A stretch of DNA of 64,000 nucleotides from Vibrio aestuarianus (lineage in GTDB: Bacteria > Pseudomonadota > Gammaproteobacteria > Enterobacterales > Vibrionaceae). Of the stretch, positions 57,373-64,000 are shown piece after piece. Made by a program: the position numbers and the translations under genes. The first letter of the stretch is position 1; each line of letters opens with the position of its first letter. The stretch is from the NCBI RefSeq assembly GCF_012395185.1, contig NZ_JAAZTU010000025.1:1-64000 (forward strand), read 5' to 3'. The notes beneath the pieces were generated by a model. The model was given only the letters and a program-made list of their open reading frames with translations, was not told the DNA's origin and searched no databases.

Positions 57373-59071
57373 CTATCGAGCCTGCTTTTTGATCCCATGC
57401 TATAACCACGGCAGTACTGTCGCAAATGTCGTTTCATCACTCGAGTCTTTCACACTTCCTGTGTTATTGGTCGATGATGGTAGCAATCTAGAGACAAAAC
57501 ATGCATTAAATGCACTCACTTCACGCGACAACCTCCACCTGCTCACCCTGACGGAAAACCAAGGCAAAGGTGGAGCGGTAATGGCTGGTATTCGTTATGC
57601 CCATCAACTCGGTTTTAGCCATGTCATCCAAATTGATGCTGATGGCCAACATGATGTACAAGCACTCCCTAAACTGCTGGCCGCATCACAAGCACAGCCT
57701 ACGCATTTGATTTCGGGTCAGCCAATTTACGACGAAAGTGTTCCTAAGGCTCGCCTTTACGGCCGATACGCTACCCATATCTGGGTATGGATTGAAACAC
57801 TGTCACTATCGATTAAAGACAGTATGTGCGGCTTTCGTGCGTATCCAGTTGAAAAATCAATTGAAGTAATCGATAGCTATCGAATTGGCAAGCGGATGGA
57901 TTTTGATATCGAGATTTTGGTGCGCATGTATTGGCAAGGTGTCGACATCGACTTTATCGAAACTCGCGTGATCTATCCTGAAGATGGTATTTCACACTTT
58001 GATGCCTTATGGGATAACATCAACATCAGTTGGATGCACACCAAGTTGTTTTTTGGCATGCTTCCGCGCATTCCTCGGTTAGTAAAACGCAATTTCAACC
58101 GTACGCAAGCTAATGTCCACTGGTCGAAGCAGCAAGAACGCGGTACGGTACTGGGTATTAAAACTCTGTTGTTTATTTATAGCTTACTGGGGCGCTCTGT
58201 TTTTAACCTCATTTTGAGAGTTGTCATTGGTTACTACCACTTAACGGGTAAACAAGTAAAACAAGCTTCGGAGCATTATCTACAACAACTAAGAGAGCAC
58301 GCCAGCCAACACTCGCTTGCGTTGCCAACGCATTTATCTAGCTACAATCATTTGCTCTCTTTTGGTCACACCATGCTTGATAAGCTTGCGGCTTGGAAAG
58401 GTGATTTTACGGTTGATAATTTAACCATTCACGGACAAGACCTTTTTCAACAACTCGTCGAGCGCAAACAAGGCGTGCTACTGTTGGGGTCTCATCTTGG
58501 CAATATTGAACTGTGCCGAGCCTTGGGACGTCGGCATACATCGATTAAAATCAATGCATTAGTCTTTACTGAACATGCAGAACGTTTTAACACCGTAATG
58601 AAAGCCATCAACCCAAATTCAGAGCTCAATCTCATTCAAGTAAGTAGCCTTGGGCCTAGCACTGCCATTTTATTACAACAGAAAATTGAACAAGGTGAAT
58701 GGGTCGTTATCGTCGGTGATCGAACGTCAACCAGTAAAGAAACCCGAGCCGTTTGGGCAGATTTCTTAAGTAAACCAGCCCCATTTCCACAAGGGCCATT
58801 TATGCTAGCATCTATTTTAAAAGCCCCAGTATACCTTCTGTTTGGTTTAAGAGATGATACGGCACAAAAACCTCATTTTAACGTCTATTTCGAGCACTTT
58901 AGCGACAGCATAGATCTACCGAGGAAAGAACGACAAGCGGCGTTAGCGCAGGTAGTACAACGCTACGCTGATCGGCTGGAACATTACACACTGCAAGCTC
59001 CACTGCAGTGGTATAACTTTTTCAACTTTTGGACTCTAAGTAAACAACAGCATGACGATTCAGACAGATAA
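57365..59071 (+). CDS. Glycosyltransferase-2 / LpxL-like acyltransferase fusion (ApeJ position)
   Basis: 568 residues from the GTG at 57365 (GGTGA five bases upstream, overlapping the apeI stop); in-frame TTG and GTG lie slightly upstream. Residues about 5-240 are a GT2 domain with LIPCYNHGSTVANVV, LLVDDGSN and the DXD-type IDADGQHD. Residues about 330-560 are an LpxL/HtrB-type acyltransferase with GSHLGNIELCRAL (His-X4-Glu). A central amphipathic stretch links them. It likely builds the carrier to which the polyene is attached. Both activities are inferred from motifs. Confidence 0.88.
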   Translation: MSDYRACFLIPCYNHGSTVANVVSSLESFTLPVLLVDDGSNLETKHALNALTSRDNLHLLTLTENQGKGGAVMAGIRYAHQLGFSHVIQIDADGQHDVQALPKLLAASQAQPTHLISGQPIYDESVPKARLYGRYATHIWVWIETLSLSIKDSMCGFRAYPVEKSIEVIDSYRIGKRMDFDIEILVRMYWQGVDIDFIETRVIYPEDGISHFDALWDNINISWMHTKLFFGMLPRIPRLVKRNFNRTQANVHWSKQQERGTVLGIKTLLFIYSLLGRSVFNLILRVVIGYYHLTGKQVKQASEHYLQQLREHASQHSLALPTHLSSYNHLLSFGHTMLDKLAAWKGDFTVDNLTIHGQDLFQQLVERKQGVLLLGSHLGNIELCRALGRRHTSIKINALVFTEHAERFNTVMKAINPNSELNLIQVSSLGPSTAILLQQKIEQGEWVVIVGDRTSTSKETRAVWADFLSKPAPFPQGPFMLASILKAPVYLLFGLRDDTAQKPHFNVYFEHFSDSIDLPRKERQAALAQVVQRYADRLEHYTLQAPLQWYNFFNFWTLSKQQHDDSDR

Positions 59072-60596
59072 CCGCATAACTTTTGGCGTCGATCACCTCA
59101 CCATTGAAGATGTTGTCGCGATTTCGCAAGGCGCGCAGGCCAACCTCAATTCTTCAGCGGAATTCACCGCTAAAATTGATCGCGGCGTCGCTTTTTTAGA
59201 ACGACTTTTAAAAGAAGAAGGCGTGATTTACGGCGTAACCACCGGCTATGGTGATTCATGCACCGTTGCCATTCCGCCGAATCTAGTGGATCAATTACCA
59301 CTGCATTTGACTCGCTTTCACGGCTGTGGCTTAGGCGAGGTATTAAGCCACCAGCAATCACGCGCAGTATTAGCAACACGCTTGTGTTCACTAGCGCAAG
59401 GTGTCTCTGGTGTGAGCCATGAACTGCTTAACCAAATCGTCACCTTGATCAACCACGATATCGCCCCTCGTATTCCACAAGAAGGTTCGGTCGGGGCAAG
59501 CGGCGATTTAACGCCACTCTCCTACCTCGCGGCCACACTGATTGGTGAGCGCGACGTGCTTTATAAAGGTGAGATGCGCCCGACTCAAGATGTGTTTGAC
59601 GAACTGGGTATTCGCCCGATTAAGCTAAAACCAAAAGAGGGATTGGCGCTGATGAACGGTACATCAGTCATGACTGCTTTGGCCTGCTTAGCCTATAAAC
59701 GCGCCGAGTATTTAACTCAACTCTGCACCAAAATTACCGCTATGGTGTCCGTCGGCATTCAGGGTAACGACTTCCATTTTGATGCCGCGCTATTTGCCGT
59801 CAAGCCGCATCCTGGTCAGCAACAAATTGCAGCATGGCTACGTGATGACTTACAAGCAGAGCGCCCACCTCGCAACAGTGACCGCCTGCAAGATCGCTAT
59901 TCATTACGCTGCGCTCCCCATGTGATTGGCACCGTGCAAGATGCACTGCCATGGTTACGTCAACTGATTGAAAATGAACTCAACAGTGCCAACGACAACC
60001 CCATCATCGATGGCGATAATGAACGCGTACTGCACGGCGGCCATTTTTACGGCGGCCATATTGCCATGGCAATGGATACCTTAAAAACGCAGGTTGCGAA
60101 CCTAGCCGATTTGCTCGATCGCCAAATGGCGCAATTGATGGATTACAAATTCAACAACGGTTTGCCGTTTAACTTAACTGGTGCAGAAGGCGAAAGAAAA
60201 CCGATCAACCACGGTTTTAAAGCCGTGCAGATTGGCATTTCAGCGTGGACGGCCGAAGCCTTGAAACATACCATGCCTGCTAGTGTTTTTTCACGTTCGA
60301 CTGAGTGTCACAACCAAGATAAAGTTAGCATGGGAACCATCGCCGCACGTGATTGCCTACGTGTGCTTGAACTGACAGAACAAGTGGCGGCCGCCTCACT
60401 GTTAGCGGCTACCCAAGCAATAGAATTGCGCAAACGTCATAATGAGCTGGATGAGCAACATATGAGTCACAATATCAAGCAAATGCGTTCCGCTGTGTTG
60501 CAAGAGTTTGACTTTGTAGTGGAAGATCGTCCACTAGAACATGATTTGCGCCACTTTATTAACCGCATTCAACAACGCCACTGGGCACTTTACTAG
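59052..60596 (+). CDS. MIO-type aromatic amino acid ammonia-lyase
   Basis: 514 residues, HAL/PAL/TAL family. The MIO prosthetic group forms from Ala149-Ser150-Gly151 (GSVGASGDLTPLSYLA). The catalytic Tyr60 is in GVIYGVTTGYG. The substrate-selecting pair is Phe89-His90 (TRFHGCGLGE), unlike the Ser-His of histidine ammonia-lyases, so this is probably not hutH. Expected reaction: Tyr or Phe to 4-coumarate or cinnamate, the aryl starter. It overlaps the preceding fusion gene by 20 bases, so it belongs to the operon. Base composition looks more GC-rich than in the first operon genes. Confidence 0.9.
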   Translation: MTIQTDNRITFGVDHLTIEDVVAISQGAQANLNSSAEFTAKIDRGVAFLERLLKEEGVIYGVTTGYGDSCTVAIPPNLVDQLPLHLTRFHGCGLGEVLSHQQSRAVLATRLCSLAQGVSGVSHELLNQIVTLINHDIAPRIPQEGSVGASGDLTPLSYLAATLIGERDVLYKGEMRPTQDVFDELGIRPIKLKPKEGLALMNGTSVMTALACLAYKRAEYLTQLCTKITAMVSVGIQGNDFHFDAALFAVKPHPGQQQIAAWLRDDLQAERPPRNSDRLQDRYSLRCAPHVIGTVQDALPWLRQLIENELNSANDNPIIDGDNERVLHGGHFYGGHIAMAMDTLKTQVANLADLLDRQMAQLMDYKFNNGLPFNLTGAEGERKPINHGFKAVQIGISAWTAEALKHTMPASVFSRSTECHNQDKVSMGTIAARDCLRVLELTEQVAAASLLAATQAIELRKRHNELDEQHMSHNIKQMRSAVLQEFDFVVEDRPLEHDLRHFINRIQQRHWALY

Positions 60597-60604
60597 GAAG
60601 CGCG

Positions 60605-61045
60605 ATGAGCGATGTACTTCATCCATTAGAAAGTGAGGTGACCTTAGTCACCTCGTTTCAAGATGCCGACCCAATGGGCGTTATCTACCACGGCAATTAT
60701 TTTCGTTTTTTTGAAGAAGCACGCCGCGTGCTGATGGAAAAAATTGATTACAGCTATCATGCGATGACTCAATCGGGCTACCTATGGCCAGTGATTGATA
60801 CCCACGTGAAGTACGTGAAAGCGATCCCGTTCAACCATACGATTCGTGTCAAAGCGACCTTGACCGAATGGGAAAATCGCTTGCGTGTTAACTACATGAT
60901 TTTTGATAGCCAGACCGGGCAACGAATGTGTAAAGCGCACACCACTCAAGTAGCGGTTCGCATCGACACGCAAGAGATGTGTTTCGCTTCCCCAACGCTA
61001 TTTACCGACAAAGTGCAGCACTGGCATACCTACGGGAAATTATAA
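60605..61045 (+). CDS. apeK: 4-hydroxybenzoyl-CoA-type thioesterase (ApeK-type)
   Basis: 146 residues. Hotdog thioesterase with DADPMGVIYHGNYFRFFEEA (catalytic Asp and the GVIYH block) and RVKATLTEWENRLRVNYMIF. It may release or edit acyl intermediates from ACP. The stop overlaps the start of the following gene (TAATG). The start is eight bases after the ammonia-lyase stop with GGAAG upstream. Confidence 0.88.
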   Translation: MSDVLHPLESEVTLVTSFQDADPMGVIYHGNYFRFFEEARRVLMEKIDYSYHAMTQSGYLWPVIDTHVKYVKAIPFNHTIRVKATLTEWENRLRVNYMIFDSQTGQRMCKAHTTQVAVRIDTQEMCFASPTLFTDKVQHWHTYGKL

Positions 61046-61653
61046 TGCGCCGTTTTCTATGGCTAACTTTAGCTCTATTCTCGCCCCTACTCTGGGCACA
61101 GGTGACCGACCTTGCCTCACTGCAAGCGCAGTTGGCGAAACACCAGATCGTGCGCGGAGAGTTTACTCAACTCCGCCATATTGAGATGTTCGAACAACCA
61201 CTGTCGTCAGCTGGGAAATTCTTGCTTGATAAACAAAATGGTCTACTTTGGCAACAAAACTCACCATTTCCGGTTAATTTGGTGCTAACACAAGACAAGC
61301 TTCGCCAAACTTTTGCTAACCAACCACCACAAGTGATTACCGAAAAAGAGAACCCAATGGCGTTTTATTTCAGCCATCTCTTTTTGTCGGTATTTCATGG
61401 TGACACGCAGCAATTAAATAAACAATTTACGATGACGCTGCACACCGGAGATGGCCAGTGGCAGTTAAATTTAACGCCGAGAAATGAGCCACTGAACTCT
61501 GTGTTTTCCTCAATAACGTTAACGGGACGAGATGACATTGATGGTTTAATCCTGCAAGAAGTGCGAGGCGACAAAACCGAGATTCAGTTTACTAACCAAA
61601 ACCACCAGCCAGAGCGTTTAACCCATGCTGAGCAAACGCAGTTTAACTTCTAA
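61045..61653 (+). CDS. LolA-like periplasmic lipoprotein/lipid carrier (ApeL position)
   Basis: 202 residues from ATG 61045; longer in-frame starts overlap the thioesterase gene. Signal peptide RRFLWLTLALFSPLLWA. The mature part has LAKHQIVRGEFTQLRHIEMF and GLLWQQNSPFPVNLVLTQDK, the LolA-like barrel pattern. In aryl polyene clusters such proteins are thought to carry the lipidated polyene across the periplasm. It is distinct from the housekeeping lolA at 31609. It overlaps the exporter gene by 29 bases. Confidence 0.88.
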   Translation: MRRFLWLTLALFSPLLWAQVTDLASLQAQLAKHQIVRGEFTQLRHIEMFEQPLSSAGKFLLDKQNGLLWQQNSPFPVNLVLTQDKLRQTFANQPPQVITEKENPMAFYFSHLFLSVFHGDTQQLNKQFTMTLHTGDGQWQLNLTPRNEPLNSVFSSITLTGRDDIDGLILQEVRGDKTEIQFTNQNHQPERLTHAEQTQFNF

Positions 61654-63973
61654 ATCGAATCGGCTGGCATTGTTCTGGTTGACTTTTGTGATCCTCTGTC
61701 TTGGCTTACTGCTCAAGCAGTGGGCCTTTTCGGCAGCCTCACCAATCGAAACGGATATCCTTAAGCTACTGCCAGCCAACCAGCAAAGTGTGCTCGCCGA
61801 GCAAGCGTTTGAAAAAGTCACCGCTAGTATGAGCGATAAGGTAGTATTTATTGTCACTGCGCCCAATGAGGCTGACCGACTCAAATCCGTGACAACGCTA
61901 GAAAACCATCTCAAGCAGAGTGGCTATTTCAAGGATGTGGTTGGGAAAATCGATGCCACTCAACAGAGCGCTTGGGCTAGTTACTACTTTCAACATCGAG
62001 CACAACTGCTCACCAGCGAGCAACGTAATCAGCTCAGTCAACATCCCGAACAACAAGTGCAAACAGTAGTGCAAGCCCTATATAACCCTTTTTCTGGGGT
62101 AACAGGAAAAGAGCTAAGTCACGACCCTTTTTTGCTATTTCGCGACTACTTAGCGCAAGTTAGCCAGCTATCGTCTCATTTTCGTTTGCAAGACGGATAC
62201 TTAACCCGCGAGTATCAAGGCCAAAAATACGTGCTGATCACCGCTCAGCTCAACGATTCACCATACAGTTTCAAAGCGCAACAAGTGGTGCCCGATATTG
62301 CTCAATGGCAACAACGCATCAAGCAACAATTTGGGGCGGATATTTATCACACTGGTGTTTTATTTTACGCCGATTTTGGTACTCAAAGTGCCAAGTCAGA
62401 AATCAGCACCATTGGCCTTTTCTCATTACTCGGCATTGTGCTGTTGGTAATGCTGGTTTTTCGCAGTGCCATGCCTTTACTGTTGGCACTGCTCTCGGTA
62501 TCCGTTGGGTTAGTGGTTGCCATGGTGATCACCACCGCGTTTTTTGGTCAGATCCATCTGTTTAGCTTAGTCTTCGGTGCCAGCTTGATTGGCGTTTCAA
62601 TCGACTACGCCTTTCACTACCTGACCGATCGCCTTGCCGCGAATGAACAATGGGACAGCGTGCAGGGGCTAAAACATATTCTGACCGCCATTACCTTAGG
62701 GTTAATCACCAGTTTAATTGGCTATCTCGGTCTACTGGTCGCCCCTTTCCCCGGCTTACAACAGTTAGCGCTATTTTCCGCCTTGGGGCTCGTTGCCGCT
62801 TACGCGACAGTCGTGGCTTGGTATCCGATTTTGGCTAAAAAGCCAAGTTTATCGAGAACTCTCCCCGGCCTCACTTATTGGTCTTTATGGTTTTCGCTTT
62901 GGCAAAAGCCATGGGTTAAATGGGGCCTACCCTCGGCGTTATTGATCACCAGCAGCCTTGCCCTGACACAAGTGCACTACAACGACGATATTCGACAATT
63001 ACAAGCCATGCCGAGCGAATTAAAACAGCAAGAGCTGCAAATTAGCGCCTTGACTGGTATTCAATCATCACAGCAAATACTGGTCGTCAGTGCCGACGAT
63101 GATGAAACATTAATGCAGCAATTAGAAAAATTAGATACGCAATTGTCACAATGGCAACAACAAGGCGTACTTTCTGGCTATCAAAGTTTAAGCCAAAACA
63201 TCAGCTCACTTAAGCATCAACAAGAAAACTACGCACTGGTTGAAGCACTGTACGCGAACCAAGGCGCAGCACTGGCTCACACGCTGAAACTATCTTCGAT
63301 TCCTAAACTGGAAGCTTCATTTTTGCCCATTACACTGGCGCATTATTTAGCCCATGATGTTTCCCAACCGCTGCGCTTTCTTTATTTAGGTGAAGTTGAG
63401 CAAAAAGTGGCGGCGGTAGTGCTGCTGAAAGAGGTTCACCAAGCGACGGTAATTAAGCAGTTTGCGGCGCAAAACAGCGACTACGCCTATTTGAATAAAA
63501 CCGAAGAGATCTCAACCCTGTTTGGGCAGTATCGCCTTAAAGTGATGGAATTAATTGCGCTGGCACTGACCTTGATCAGTGCTCTCACTACTTGGCGCTA
63601 CGGAGTGAAACACAGCATTCGCATTATGTTACCTTCGCTTATTGCTTGTATGGCTGGGTTAGCCGTCACCGTCGCGACAGGCTCTACGCTCAATTTATTC
63701 AATCTATTAGCGCTAGTATTAGTGATAGGTATCGGTATTGATTACACGCTCTTTTTTGCCGAACAAGCCCGCAGTCACAGTACCTTGCTTGCCATAACCC
63801 TTTCAGCACTGACTACTTTGCTCTCGTTTGGTCTGCTTGCTCTTAGCCAAACTCACGCCATTCACAGTTTTGGTTTGACGGTACTTAGCGGTATTTTCGT
63901 TGCTTGGTTACTTTCACCAATGGCGATCAAATCACAACCTGCCGCCATGAAAGCGCATGAGGAAAAACCATGA
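61625..63973 (+). CDS. MMPL/RND-type exporter (ApeM position)
   Basis: 782 residues. A membrane helix at about 15-35, a large periplasmic domain, a membrane block at about 260-400 (including FSLVFGASLIGVSIDYAFHY), a second periplasmic domain, and a C-terminal block with LALVLVIGIGIDYTLFFAEQ, where the Asp is the proton-relay position. MMPL proteins export lipids, and here it probably hands the polyene lipid to the LolA-like carrier. The gene overlaps its upstream neighbour by 29 bases and the next start by four. Confidence 0.92.
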   Translation: MLSKRSLTSKSNRLALFWLTFVILCLGLLLKQWAFSAASPIETDILKLLPANQQSVLAEQAFEKVTASMSDKVVFIVTAPNEADRLKSVTTLENHLKQSGYFKDVVGKIDATQQSAWASYYFQHRAQLLTSEQRNQLSQHPEQQVQTVVQALYNPFSGVTGKELSHDPFLLFRDYLAQVSQLSSHFRLQDGYLTREYQGQKYVLITAQLNDSPYSFKAQQVVPDIAQWQQRIKQQFGADIYHTGVLFYADFGTQSAKSEISTIGLFSLLGIVLLVMLVFRSAMPLLLALLSVSVGLVVAMVITTAFFGQIHLFSLVFGASLIGVSIDYAFHYLTDRLAANEQWDSVQGLKHILTAITLGLITSLIGYLGLLVAPFPGLQQLALFSALGLVAAYATVVAWYPILAKKPSLSRTLPGLTYWSLWFSLWQKPWVKWGLPSALLITSSLALTQVHYNDDIRQLQAMPSELKQQELQISALTGIQSSQQILVVSADDDETLMQQLEKLDTQLSQWQQQGVLSGYQSLSQNISSLKHQQENYALVEALYANQGAALAHTLKLSSIPKLEASFLPITLAHYLAHDVSQPLRFLYLGEVEQKVAAVVLLKEVHQATVIKQFAAQNSDYAYLNKTEEISTLFGQYRLKVMELIALALTLISALTTWRYGVKHSIRIMLPSLIACMAGLAVTVATGSTLNLFNLLALVLVIGIGIDYTLFFAEQARSHSTLLAITLSALTTLLSFGLLALSQTHAIHSFGLTVLSGIFVAWLLSPMAIKSQPAAMKAHEEKP

Positions 63974-64000
63974 TGATGAGAATACGCCGTGCGCTGCCCT
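63970..64000 (+). CDS. Start of the next ape gene, cut by window edge
   Basis: ATG at 63970 overlaps the exporter stop (ATGA) and two more ATG codons follow directly. Only ten codons are visible (MMMRIRRALP), a basic N-terminus that could begin a signal peptide. By order a DUF3261-type lipoprotein (apeN position) is expected. Confidence 0.55.
   Translation, partial: MMMRIRRALP

Noticed and set aside
59052..60596. Histidine ammonia-lyase of the hut pathway
   Set aside because: It overlaps genes of the polyene operon, has no hut neighbours and lacks the Ser-His pair of histidine enzymes.
61045..61653. Second housekeeping lolA
   Set aside because: Sequence is distant from the lolA at 31609 and the gene is embedded in the polyene operon with an MMPL exporter.

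Overview
The window reads as chromosomal DNA from a marine Vibrio or close relative (Vibrionaceae). Evidence: a LuxM/LuxN quorum-sensing pair, the T2SS pilotin gene aspS beside metE, the order htpX / bioBFCD-bioA / serS-rarA-lolA / dusC / ackA-pta / opp, which I recall from the Vibrio cholerae large chromosome, and four ERIC-type 127-bp intergenic repeats. There are no tRNA or rRNA genes, CRISPR arrays, insertion sequences or prophage blocks. The window cuts a gene at each end.

Layout. 1-4.3 kb: the end of luxM (autoinducer synthase) and luxN (hybrid sensor kinase), two ERIC repeats and a small GemA-like gene. 4.4-9.8 kb: yciB, yciA, yciI, the pilotin aspS, then metE and divergent metR with paired met-box-like sites. 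9.8-15.9 kb: a DUF4250 protein, a membrane protein, a PAS/GGDEF-like/EAL/CBS c-di-GMP protein and the radical-SAM protein YgiQ. 15.9-22.0 kb: an eight-gene operon read leftwards (NTF2-like, SDR, FAD oxidoreductase, DUF1365, Cfa-type synthase, DUF2878, chalcone-isomerase-like, DUF3833 lipoprotein), resembling lipid-modifying photo-oxidative or light-induced operons and preceded by tandem inverted repeats. 22-29 kb: htpX, a 55-residue unknown, and the biotin genes bioBFCD with divergent bioA around a BirA-like operator. 29-39 kb: serS, rarA, lolA, a SEC-C protein, dusC, a diguanylate cyclase and an ABC importer. 38.6-44 kb: yfbV, ackA, pta and a glutathionyl-hydroquinone reductase. 44-50 kb: oppABCDF and a long leader with an ERIC repeat.

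50.4-64 kb is the main accessory region: an aryl polyene (APE) pigment cluster. A flavin-dependent halogenase-like protein and an O-methyltransferase-like protein are divergent from a tightly overlapping operon. That operon encodes a truncated ketosynthase, an acyltransferase, two acyl carrier proteins, a membrane protein, an acyl ligase, a hotdog dehydratase, a glycosyltransferase-acyltransferase fusion, a MIO-type aromatic ammonia-lyase, a thioesterase, a LolA-like carrier and an MMPL exporter. It continues past the right edge, where the main ketosynthases, ketoreductase and second dehydratase are expected. A plausible route is: aromatic amino acid to aryl-acrylate (ammonia-lyase), activation onto ACP (ligase), chain extension and dehydration, head-group tailoring (halogenase-like, methyltransferase), attachment to a lipid or sugar carrier, and export to the outer membrane (LolA-like, MMPL).

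The most notable single observations are that the last 13 codons and stop of luxN lie inside an ERIC repeat, the perfect 10-6-10 dyad before the lipid operon, and the ammonia-lyase/halogenase/methyltransferase combination in the APE cluster.
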